A stretch of 64,000 nt of DNA from Panicum virgatum (lineage: Eukaryota > Streptophyta > Magnoliopsida > Poales > Poaceae), in the NCBI RefSeq assembly GCF_016808335.1, contig NC_053146.1, positions 9,865,015 through 9,929,014 on the forward strand, read 5' to 3'. Positions 44,693-54,571 of this stretch are shown piece after piece (positions within the stretch are counted from its first letter, which is position 1; every line of letters begins with the position of its first letter). The notes under the pieces are model-generated. The model did no database searches. It saw nothing but the letters and a program-made list of their open reading frames with translations, and was not told the DNA's origin. The position numbers and the translations under genes are program-made.

Positions 44693-47199
44693 TGTCACAC
44701 CCTGAAATTTTTGGATTTCAGGATGTGATTAAAATTAAAAATAAAACAACAATTTTCTCATAATTTTAAAATTTTTACAACATTTATTTTTCTTCACATG
44801 GAATTTAGTAAAAATAAATAATTGGTTGTTTTTCTAAATCTAAATGAGGTTGTTTGTTTGCATTCATGCAGCTTTGCATTGTTTTATTGCTTGTGGTTTG
44901 ATTTGAATTTAAATTCGTGGAGTTTAAATTCAAATCGAATTTGTTTGAATCTTTTTGCAAAAAGAAAAATAGGAAAAATCTTTTCGACCAAAATCAGCAG
45001 TCCGGCCCATTTCTCTTTTTCTTTTCTTCGCAGCCCAATCGCAATCCGATCCGCACCGGCCCAACCCAGACCCTTCTCTTGGCGCGCAAGCCAACAACTC
45101 TCCATCGCCTCCTATATAAACACCGCCCCCCTGTTGTTTTTTTCGCGCAGCAAGCCATGCCGCCGCCGGCCCTAGGCCCCTCCCGCCGTTGCCCCCTGAG
45201 CGAGCCCCTCCTTTTCCCTGTGTGCATGCGCATGCGCATGCGCTGCGCACCTGCAGGCCGCTGCTTTCCCCTGTGCGCCCAGGCAGCAGGACGCTGAATT
45301 CCTGTCCTGTGCTGCCCCCAGGCCGCCTGTTTCCCTGCCGTGTGCTGCTGGCTCCCATCGTCCCTGCCTGCTGCCTTGCATGCATGCACCTGCAGGCACA
45401 GGACCGTGCGTCCCTGCGCGCGCCGTGCCAGGCCACTGCAACCCCCTGCGCCGTTTCCTTCCTGCTGCGTGGCCGCTGCTGTTCCTTCCGGTTTCGATTC
45501 CGACCGTCTCGCCATGGCCAAGCGGTAAAACGGTTTTCCCTCGATCTCACCGTTTTAGATCCGTTTTTGTTCATTCTTGCTGCGTTAGTTTTGTTTTAGT
45601 GTAAGCTATCGTTTAGTAGTGCTTTTAGATCGTAGATCTTGTTTTAAAGTAAATATAGATTTAATTTGTTTAATAACTATTTGAAACTAGCCTTTCTAAT
45701 TAAAAGTAAATTAGAGCTCTATACCGGTTTTCATTAATTAATGTTAATTCGATTAAATATCAACTTAAATGCATCTTTTATATAACTTGTTTAGAAGACC
45801 ATGTATCATAAAATTTTACACTTAGATGCTCTCACTTATCTTTTATTTGCTAGTTAAATAATTAATTGGTATAAGTCATACATAAACTTTATAAATAAAA
45901 TTTGATTAAGTGCAACTTCATCTTTCTGATATAAATTCACATGAAATATTTATAATTTGGATATTTCTTTCAAATATCCTTTACATGTATTTTTTTTTTC
46001 TTAATTAAAATAAATCCAACTTATAGTTTCTTTCTGTTATAATATAAATCTTCCGATAGCTGTTTCTTTTCAACCGTAGCTTCGTTTTCCGCGTTTCTTG
46101 CGTTTTCGTAACCGTAGCACCAAGCCCTATCCTTTAGAGCGTTCTTTCAAAGCCTTTCTTTTGTTTTGGTGTACTGTTCTTAGTCGTTCTTGTTATTTGC
46201 TTTGTATGTTTGCTCGGTGATTGCTCCGAGTAGAAGGATCGTTGTTCGAAGATTGAAGATCAAGTTTTCCATGCGAGCAAGAGCTAAAGAGCAGTAAGAG
46301 TAGCTTTCGTTGGAGAAAGGCAAGTGACCCTAACCATCTTTCTGTCTATGCTTATTTACAAGAGTATTATGATGATTTAATTGGAACATGGAGAACCACC
46401 CAAGAAAACCGTACAACCACAATACTATATGGCTCTGGTCTTGGCTTATTAATTAGAGACTCTAGCTTGTGACAATCTTACCGAAAGGGCAAGAGGGGAT
46501 GCATCGACGGGGTATAGCTCGGTCCTCTTGGGGCAATTGGTATTGTTTAATGGTCCTTTGGCAAGGTACCACCTCATTAGGACAGTGTTATGACTGCTTT
46601 GGCTTGAAACCTTAGCGGATTGTCATGGGTTAGGGAATCTTTGTAAAGGCCTCGTAGCGTCCCTATGCAATCACACCTCGGAAGTGTGGTATTGTGCCTA
46701 GCTAGCACATTGCGTGGTTGGGTTCAAAGTTCTTCGGAATTTTTACGCGAATTGTGGTGAAAGTGTACAACCTCTGCAGAGTTAAAACTAACCGGTTAGC
46801 CGTGCTCACGGTCAAGAGCGGCTTGGACCCTCACATGATTAATAAACTTAAAGATGGATATAAATCACATTCTGGTTATTTCTTGTGGCCTTGCTGAGTA
46901 CCAACCATAAGTGTACTCACCCTTGCTTACTGCTGCTCAGAAGGAGAAGGAGTATAAAGATTTCTGAAGATGTTGCTGAGTTCTAGGCGTACGCTACCCC
47001 CAGTCGATTGCCTGTGAAGTTTGGAGCCTTCGTTTCCAGGATAAGCTGTATAACTCTGATAGTCTTTTATTTGTTGTATTTCTCTTTTTCGTGATACTGT
47101 TACTGATTATTCACTTATGATGTCTCTATATGTATGAAACTTGATCCTGGTATACATATAGTTATGCATTCGGTTTTATCCTTAAAACCGGGTGTGACA
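44693..47199 (+). repeat. Array LTR 5 (2,507 bp)
   Basis: The last LTR, followed directly by TSD TTGGC with no PBS. Private variants include GAGTAGAAGGATC, GAGAAAGGCAAG, CACCTCGGAAGTG and AAGGAGTATAAAG. Confidence 0.95.
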
Positions 47200-47204
47200 T
47201 TGGC
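47200..47204 (+). repeat. Right TSD of the array (TTGGC)
   Basis: Identical to 28085-28089. Confidence 0.9.
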
Positions 47205-47770
47205 TCAGGCACTACCACAACGGTACCCTCGTCTAGGGCCTCCGCGGGCCCCGAAACAGGGGCTCCTTCCACCGTCGGCGCCTCTTGCGCCGTACCATCC
47301 TCCGCGACGCCCCCACCCTCGGCCCTCGAGGGCTCGAAGACAAGGGTCTCCTCAACACGAACGGCAGGGCGCTCCTGCGCGCCCCCACCGGTCTCTCCTT
47401 CAGTACCGGTCGGGCGGCGCTGGCCACGTCGCCCTGACCAGCCTCAACTTCGATGGCCGCCTGGGCAGTGCCACCGACACTGCCCTGGCCGGCGCCACCG
47501 ACAATGCCCTGGCTGGCCTTTTCGCCGGCATCGGCCGCCTGAGCAGCCGCTTCGGCACCACGCTGGCCGGCGTCGCCCTCCTCCTCCTGTGCCCGGGCTT
47601 GCTGCGCCGCCTGGGCCCCTCGAGCCATGGCCTCCCGTAGCCTAGTGGCCGCCGCCTCGAGATCCATGGCGGGCTGGGGCTGCGGCGCCGTGTGCGGAGT
47701 GCTGCATGCCCCGGTCTTGAGAGCCTTGGCCGGGGCAAGCCGCACTGCATCCTTGGGAACGGCCCCGGGG

Positions 47771-47850
47771 CTGGAAATCAAGAGGCGCGAGTTGAGCAGG
47801 ATCGAGAAATCCACCAAATACGTAACAAAAACGAAATTCAAAATACTTAC
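47771..47850 (-). other. 80-bp intron of the antisense gene
   Basis: Donor GAGCTGG/GTAAGTATT and acceptor TGATTTCCAG/CCCCGGGG on the minus strand. Confidence 0.65.
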
Positions 47851-48449
47851 CCAGCTCGAGCACTCATGCTCCGCTTCCTCGTGGCGCTCCTTCGAGCCCG
47901 GGGCATCGTGTTGTCCCTCGAAGACCGCTCCGAAGGCGCCCCCCTCGTGTCGGCCCGATGGCTCGAGGCTACCAGCACGGACGACTCCTCTCCCGCCGCA
48001 GTCTCATCGCCACGGATCAGCACCTGGGGCGCGGGCGTCTCCTCGCCGGCCACCGGCGGGGGTGACTCCCGCGCCGCACCCTCGAGGGAGGGATTCGCCG
48101 ATGGCCCCGCTACGGCCCTCGGCTCCTCTGGCGCCACAGTTGCTCCCTCTTCTTCGTCCCACAGGTAGAACGGTGGGGGGCTCGCGCCCTCCCCGTCCCT
48201 CCTCAGAGAATGGTCCTCGGCGTCCGAGGCCTCCTCCTCGTCCTCCTCCGAGGACTCGGGTGTGGCGGGCTGCGGCTTCCCCTCCGCGCGAGCGAGCTTG
48301 CACGCCTTGTCGTGCCTCGCCTTCCTCTTCCTTTTCCTCTCGGCCTTCGTCTCCACCGCGTCCTTCCGCCTCTTCATCTTCTCCGCGTGGAGGCGATTGA
48401 TCAGGCGCTGTTCTGGGACCGGGGGCCTCGAGGTGCCGCACCTCAACCC

Positions 48450-48524
48450 CTGTTAAACACACCCGAGATAGGGTCAGGAGAAGGGAACTACACGACGCAC
48501 GACGAGTTCGAAGCCAAAACTTAC
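48450..48524 (-). other. 75-bp intron of the antisense gene
   Basis: Donor TTTCCCTA/GTAAGTTTT and acceptor GTTTAACAG/GGGTTGAGG on the minus strand. Confidence 0.65.
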
Positions 48525-49489
48525 TAGGGAAATATACCCCGGCTTGGGGCGCATATTGATTCTCCAAAGATCCGCGGGATCTTGGGGAAACTCCGCCACC
48601 GCGTACTTCGCCCTCCGAGCGGCGTTGGTGTGGGAGAGAAGCTTGCTTGACGTTCTCGAGCCTTCAACCTTGCTCCCGGGGGTGAGCTCGAAAATCGGCA
48701 GGGCCCTTTCCACGAGAGGGATAACCCTCTGCCGGTGGAAGTTCGCGATAACGGCCGCTGTCGTCAGCCCCTTCCTCGCCAAACGCGCCAGCGCGTCGGT
48801 GAGGCCCTCGAGCCTGGCTTGTTGCGTTGGGGGCGACACCCCCCAGTCCCACTTCGGCGGTCGCTCCCGGAAAACTTTGTTAGTGAACGCCGGGAGCGCA
48901 CCCTTGTGGTTCCGAAGGTAGAACCACCCTCGGCTCCACCCGGAGTTGTTTGTCGTCATCTTGCTCGAGATATAAAAGTTCTTCCGGGTCGGGCGGACGT
49001 GGAGTGTCTGGCCACCGGCGCGCGCGAACCGCCTCGGCTGGTTCCGCGCATTCTCGATGAAGAGTTCGCCGCGGAACAGATGGATCCAGAGGTCCCAGTG
49101 GGCTTCAATGCCGAGGTACCCCTCGCAGACGGCGACGAAGACCGCCGCCTGCGAGATGGAGTTGGGGCTGAAATTGTGCAGCTCCACTCCGTAGTACTCG
49201 CACAAGGCCCTCATGAACGTACTGACGGGGACGCCGAAGCCTCGCTCATGGACGCGCACGAAGCTTACGACGTAGCCTTGCGGGGGCTTCGGCTCGGTCT
49301 CGTCTGGGTGCGGGGAAATCCACGCCGACGCTCCCGAGTCGGGGTTTCGCGGCAGCAGCCGGTCGGCGACCAGCTGCTCCAGAACTGCCACGGTGGCAGA
49401 GGATTTCCCCCACGGCAGAGGCTCTTGGATGTCCGACATCTCCGCGAGTCGAGAGAGGATGCGGGAAAGGAGGCACCGAATCGGCTAAG

Positions 49490-49511
49490 TCTCTCTCTCT
49501 CTCTTTCTCCA
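49490..49511. repeat. CT microsatellite in the antisense leader
   Basis: A run of CT dinucleotides (GA on the minus strand) 50-70 bp upstream of the antisense start codon. A TATA-like TATTTAT (minus ATAAATA) lies near 49624-49630 and could be the antisense promoter. Confidence 0.6.
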
Positions 49512-49639
49512 TCTTCCTCCTTCTCGCTCTTGGCTATGGGTTCAGGAAGCGACGGAGGCGGAGAAGGCAAAGCAGGATGGAGGCAAATGGCCAGGTGAAC
49601 CCAAAACATCCCCTTTCTTTTCATATTTATTCACCATGA

Positions 49640-52057
49640 CGGGCGCATCCGTAGCCATGGCCCAAATCTACCGCATTGAATGCGGTAGATTTTGCTATCA
49701 CCGATGGATGGGCCCCATGACCGCGGAGTCTCCCACGCGCGCACGCAGCAATAAATGCGGCACGGTAACCAGCGGGCGCGGCGCGACTGTTGTGCTATCC
49801 CATCCGTCAGCCGCCGCCCACGCCGCTTCGTCTGCCCGAGGCTGTCGCCTGAAAAGGCGCGCCCACACCGCACCGCACAAATCGGGCCACGTCGCCCTCC
49901 ACCAGCGGAAGACCCGCGCGCATGACTCGCGACTTTGCGTCATTTCCGAATCACGACAGAATATTCCTTCAAGGGGTCTCTTTACCCTCGAAGGAATCGC
50001 ATTTCGAGGCCTTACTGATCAGGGGGTCGAAGCCTGGCCCTTCAGGGGGTTCGACAGGCGCCCCCGATCACCAGAGTCAGGGACTGCAGGGATGAGCCAT
50101 ACAAGCTACCCTCGAACGCGGAGTTCGAGACATCCTACGCAGTGTTCAAGGCCAGTCGAGGGTGCCTAGAAGGGGGATCCCATCGAGGGAGAGCATCGAG
50201 CCCTCGGACCCTATCGAATGGGTCCGAGCCCCGCCTAGCGAACCCTCGCGAGCGCTTTACAGGACATGTCTATGGACCACGAGCCGACCCCTATCGAACG
50301 GGGCACGGACGTCCGCTTGAACAACCCGCTAATAGCTCACTGAAGCAGCCATAGCTCGCGGCCCGGGCATGGGTAGCATGGTGCGCTTCACCCCTCCTCC
50401 CTGCGGAAGGGCGACGAGGGTCGTAATCGAAGTCGAGGGTTTCCCTTGAACGCCTTCACACGGGCCTGGGCTCGGGGGCTCCTCGCACACCATGGTTCAA
50501 AACCACACCCTCGAATAAATTGACAACCGTCACTTATGAAGCTCCACGTGTATAACCGAACCCCCCGCTATTAGCGTACGTTCCCCTAACGGCTAAGCTG
50601 AAAGCCGGGTCGCTGTACCAGCACTGAGAGTGCCAAGGCCGGCTAAAAAAGTGCCGATGCCGGCTGAAAAAGACGCTGGACGGCCATCCCAGTAAAGCTA
50701 CCCAGCGGGACAACGGTTATAGCCCTTGGACGAGCACAAACTCTCCTCCAAGGTCTCGGGGGCTACACCCGCGGGTGCGCTGACGCGCCCCCGCGAAGGT
50801 GACTTCACACATATTCGAGGGTCGTAACTCTATGTACACCCTTATACCCTCGGTAATCCTCCCCGTAGAGGAGAAAGGGGACTTTATTGCTCAAATACAA
50901 ATAAAGATTACAAACGGTTACCGGCGCGAAGCCATCGAAAGACACAAACACGTTGGCACCTACGTGGCAATTTTCCCTGTCTTGGGGAGGAGCGAGCGAC
51001 GAAGAAAGGCACCGAGCCCCTAGCTGACGCAGCAGCGAGGCTGCTAGGGATGCAAGAAGCGGCCCCCAGACCTCACGGGTCCAGCGGGCCGCTCTCCTCG
51101 CAAGACTTCTTCTAGCGTCTCCTCCACCGAAGACCACGCGGGGGGTCGAGCTGGCAGACAGCGCCCTCCGCACCATCTCCCCGAGAGCAACCTTGTCGCC
51201 AGGGGGGACGTTGCGAAAAACACACGCCAGACCTGGCGCCAGCGCCCCGGTCAAGCGTCTCCATCCCTCTTCAGGCTAGGGGACATCGCAGAAGCATGAC
51301 CCCACGGGCCCAATGCTCTTCTGCTGATCCCACTGAAGCTGAGGGATGGTGCGCACGCCCACTCCGGTCTTCCCCTACCGCTCGCAAGCATTCTTCTAGC
51401 GCCAAAAGCCTAAAAAAGCCAGGCCACCCCATCTGGGGGCCGGTCACAAAAAGGCAAAGGAAACATTACAAAATTTAGGCAATGCTGGAAGAAAAAGTTG
51501 GGAGATTGGAGAAGAAAGGGAACCCCACGACCCCTATTTATAGCTGTGCCGGGCACAAAGCTTCAAGCTTATCAAAAAGCGGAGGCTTGTATCGCCTGTG
51601 ACGATGCGGCGCTCCACGAGTGAAGGATGTCCTCGGTCACCGCGCCGAGACACGACCGGACGAAACAAAGCGGAGCTGAGCCCCTGGACACTAAGCGGTA
51701 CAACATCGGCTCAGGCCGACCGCCCTCGAACGGCGCGCCGCAAAGCAACCCGGGAACGCCGGGGCCAAGGCCCTACGTGCGGGACAGCGCGACGAAAGCG
51801 CCAGCTGCCAAGCAGCGGGCGCCACCGTCGCCCTGGCCCCCCTCGGCGCGCGGACACGTCTTGTCCTTTAAATAAACAAACAAAGAGGCGCGTGCCTCGA
51901 AGTACTCCCCCCACGGGCGTACTATCCCGACCGGCGTGTTGTCACATCCGCCGGGCTGGCGCTCAGGCGCGTCTGGCGGGTGCGCGACATTGACTGATCA
52001 CGTCAAAAGGGAAATCCCCGAATTACCCTTTGGCCGAACCCACTGATTCAACCAAAG
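49640..52057 (+). other. Element A 3' non-coding region
   Basis: About 2.4 kb without a recognisable protein on either strand. CTCGA/TCGAGG words recur often (50000-50500). A PPT-like TCTCGGGGGCTAC occurs at 50754-50766. Confidence 0.5.
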
Positions 52058-52070
52058 CCTCGGGGGCTAC
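52058..52070 (+). promoter_or_regulatory. Element A polypurine tract
   Basis: CCTCGGGGGCTAC immediately precedes the 3' LTR start TGTCGGG; it is the plus-strand primer site. Confidence 0.8.
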
Positions 52071-52258
52071 TGTCGGGTATCACAATTAGGGACACCCTAA
52101 TCGGGGTACTAAGACCGCCTCTAAAAACGCAAAACACCTGTTAAAACAACTGGGCCCACGAAGGCCCACGACCTGCTTCCCACCCGGAAGAAAGGAGAGG
52201 ACTCAAAGAAGCCCAGCGTGCGGCCCATTCGCATCCCTCTTGGGCCCGCCGGACAACC
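52071..52258 (+). repeat. Element A 3' LTR, first 188 bp
   Basis: Matches 18580-18767 until GGACAACC, then changes abruptly to the end of element B. The rest of the LTR should reappear to the right of element B, outside the window. Confidence 0.9.
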
Positions 52259-53373
52259 TGTTGTCGACCGAAACCCACCGGCGAGCAACGACGGGCAACA
52301 CGAAGAGCCGGGAAGTTGCTAGGGCGCTAGAGGCACTGCTCCCTCGTCGACGGCCCGCAATTTCCGTCACGCGCCCGGAGGATGTATGAAAACCGGGCGT
52401 GCCACCTGACCTATACCCGATCAGGAGGGTGCAGACGTGCTCCGAACAGTTTCCTGCATACAAAGACACGTGTAAACGTAAGTCCGAGCCGTGGTCGGCT
52501 CCCCGGGACGAATCTTGCATCGGCTTTGAAGAGCCGATCGAGTCCCGGTGTCAGATGGGATCTGATTGTATCCAGATATGATAAATAGAGCAAATCACTA
52601 TAAAACTGCTTCAATTAAATCTAATTGATCTAATCCACGATAGTAACGGCTTCACTACTAGATCGGAACATCCTACACGTGACTAGGCCTAGCGAACATA
52701 ACAGACAACTAAACCACAACCCAAAACAGAGGCCTAAGAACTAGCAAGAGCCGATTCCCGGAACAATCCCTATCAAGGCTAAGATAAAGCATCTACTACG
52801 CCACCGGATCATCCAATCCGTTTGCAAGGCCTAACCTAGCAGATATTATGCCAACTCTTAAGATAAGAGCAAACCATAATAGATCAGATCTACTAAACAT
52901 GAAAGAAGCAGGGTGTTGCCCCTGTGCAACTAATTCTACTAAAAGCCATGCTACGAACATCATGATAACTAGTACTACTCGCCATCAAAAACGCTTCAGT
53001 ACGAGTAATACCAAGGTAAAAGCAAGAACAATACTGCCCTGATCGCAAGAAGCGATCAGGGCAGCATGGCACTTACTTGGATGGAACCCTAGGATTAGGG
53101 GTGGCGATGCGCCGAGAGTTGTTGTTTGCGAGTCGTGATGACATTCTCTTCATGAATAACAAAGGATACATATTTATAGTCCGGAGACTTGGGAAACAAT
53201 CTAAACTAGTCTTGTCCCGATTGGACTCTATCTCTAATCTTAAACTAAAGATACACGGCCAATGTGGCCCAGACGCTCACGCAGAAGCCGATTTACAAGC
53301 CTTCCTCATCTTTTGCTTTAGGCCCATCTTGATTTCGGCCCATAAATTAGAGGGTTAATTTATGGCGATAACA
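52259..53373 (-). repeat. Element B 3' LTR (1,115 bp, minus orientation)
   Basis: The ends form a short inverted repeat (TGTT...AACA). On the minus strand a TATA box, TATAAATA, lies at 53178-53171, which supports promoter activity in this direction. The second LTR is not in the window. Confidence 0.6.
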
Positions 53374-53386
53374 CATGCCCCCCTGG
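53374..53386 (-). promoter_or_regulatory. Element B polypurine tract
   Basis: The plus strand reads CATGCCCCCCTGG; the minus strand gives the purine run AGGGGGGC directly before the LTR start. Confidence 0.55.
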
Positions 53387-53630
53387 TTTTGGCAATGATA
53401 GTTCCAAAACCAATCCGTCGCTTCATCTTCCCGTTAATGTTCATTAATTGTACTGCAACCACCAAGGAAGACGCAACGTCTCTGCAACTGGCTCCTCGTA
53501 GAATGTGAAAACTGCCGATCCGTCTTCCATCGTTTCACTATTTAATCTCACCCGAATCGGCTCTTCTCCACAGCAAACTCCTTCTTCCTCCCAAAGCCAA
53601 TAACGCAGAAAATCCAATCCTTCACCAGCC

Positions 53631-54194
53631 ATGGCCATCTCCTCTTCCTCCGGCTCCAACTCTTTTGGAGACTCCTCTTCTTCCTCCTCATCTCCTCCTT
53701 CTTCTTCCTCCCTCTCGGCCTCCACTATCTACTCTATCCCAGAGAGCCGAGAGCCGACCCCCGAGTGGGAACCAACAGCAGCCTACGAGGCGCTGGCTCC
53801 TCTGTACTGGGATGCAGAGGAGTTCGACTTCGGGGTCGCCTCCGAGGAGGACGAGCCCATGACCGAAGAAGAAGAAGACCTCCAGTCCCTCTTCCAAGCG
53901 GAACTGGAGAGCAGTGAAGACGACGCATTCTCCTAGGAAGGAGCTGACTCCTCCGAAGGGATCGGCTCTTCTTCCAGCGATGATACGACGGCAGGGGAAA
54001 ACCCCCACCAATTCCTCAAGGCCCCCTTGGAGGGGAGCGAAGAAGGAAGCAGCAGCGGCGGGCGAAGCAGCAGCAGCACCGAGGACAATGGCAGCAGCAG
54101 CGGCGACGACGGTGATGATGACGACGACGATGGTGGAGACGCACCGTCGCGCAGCCTGAAGCGTCGTAGGTGCTCAAACATCTATGACTGGTAG
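53631..54194 (+). pseudogene. Acidic low-complexity protein of element B, premature stop
   Basis: From an ATG at 53631 (MAISSSSGSNSFGDSS), a Ser-rich start leads to TPEWEPTAAYEALAPLYWD and long Glu/Asp runs. TAG at 53934-53936 ends the open frame after 101 residues. The same frame continues, still acidic and Ser/Gly-rich, to a basic SLKRRRCSNIYDW end with a stop at 54192-54194 (187 codons in all). Uniform composition across the stop indicates one recent nonsense change. The central PTPEWEPTAAYEALAPL segment seems familiar from grass repeat-associated proteins, but no function is known to me. Confidence 0.6.
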
Positions 54195-54571
54195 ATGTAG
54201 GTAGCATCGTAGGAATAGGACCTCAAAGCCGAAGGATTGATTCCTTTGTAAAATCGGCTTTCCTTGTAATAAACTTCCCTTTTTAATGAAATCGAGTTTC
54301 CCCAATTTCACATGTTTTCATTTATTTCTCAAAAAGCCGATGGCAACGCATCAGGCTTCCATAAATATCCAAGAGCCGACGAAATTCAAACTAGAAGCAA
54401 CCCGCACAATAGTAGAATATCGCTTCCAGCTTGAACCGAACTCGACGTACCCTCAAATTCGAGTGTAATTCGAAAAACAAGCTCTACAAATCCGAGCAAG
54501 AATTCTCCAGGCAGCCGGAATTCGAACCAGAATCTCCAGCAATCAAACCCTAAGTCAACAGATCTGTGACC
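54195..54571 (+). other. Spacer between the two element B accessory genes
   Basis: AT-rich, with a likely polyadenylation region (AATAAACTTCCC near 54270) and the leader of the next gene. Confidence 0.4.

Larger units (their letters stand above)
28090..47199 (+). mobile_element. Tandem LTR-retrotransposon array: 5 LTRs, 4 internal domains
   Basis: One 19,110-bp insertion begins TGTCACACCC and ends GGTGTGACA, with TTGGC on both sides (28085-28089 and 47200-47204). Inside, a unit of about 4.15 kb repeats head to tail, with LTR starts at 28090, 32239, 36395, 40538 and 44693. Each internal domain is bounded by a primer-binding site and a polypurine tract. No gag, RT or integrase was recognised in any unit, so this is a non-autonomous gypsy-type element. 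A single TSD pair around the whole array implies one integration, with tandem growth afterwards or insertion of a pre-formed multimer. Confidence 0.95.
47205..49439 (-). pseudogene. Element A antisense gene, 5' half (gypsy-associated PF04195-like)
   Basis: Starts at an ATG (49439), MSDIQEPLPWGKSSATVAVL. Exon 1 (49439-48525) encodes the 'putative gypsy type transposon' domain, including PPQGYVVSFVRVHERGFGVP, FMRALCEYYGVELHNFSPN and NSGWSRGWFYLRN. Introns are at 48450-48524 and 47771-47850. Exon 2 (48449-47851) is charged and rich in Glu/Arg with an NLS-like KRKRKARHDK; exon 3 is Ala/Gln-rich. Near 47400 the open frame turns basic and then stops at 47233, while another frame stays acidic, so a frameshift is likely. 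The array then interrupts exon 3; the gene resumes at 28084. The function is unknown. Confidence 0.78.
18580..52258 (+). mobile_element. Element A: Tat-like Ty3/gypsy retrotransposon, nested and broken
   Basis: The LTR start TGTCGGGTATCAC occurs at 18580 and again at 52071, directly after a polypurine tract, so these are the 5' and 3' LTRs of one element. Between them lie gag, protease, RT, RNase H and integrase on the plus strand, in the Ty3/gypsy order with integrase last. A spliced gene follows on the minus strand, as in the Tat lineage. A 19.1-kb tandem array is inserted at 28090 and element B at 52259. Without the array and its duplicated TSD, the part up to 52258 is about 14.6 kb. The first 188 bp of the two LTRs differ at four sites by eye. 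Confidence 0.88.

Noticed and set aside
28090..47199. Array as a satellite or segmental duplication of host DNA
   Set aside because: LTR termini, PBS, PPT and a single 5-bp TSD pair show that it is retrotransposon-derived.
49636..50169. 177-residue plus-strand ORF in the element A 3' region
   Set aside because: No domain, and it lies in repetitive GC-rich non-coding DNA with competing frames on the other strand.
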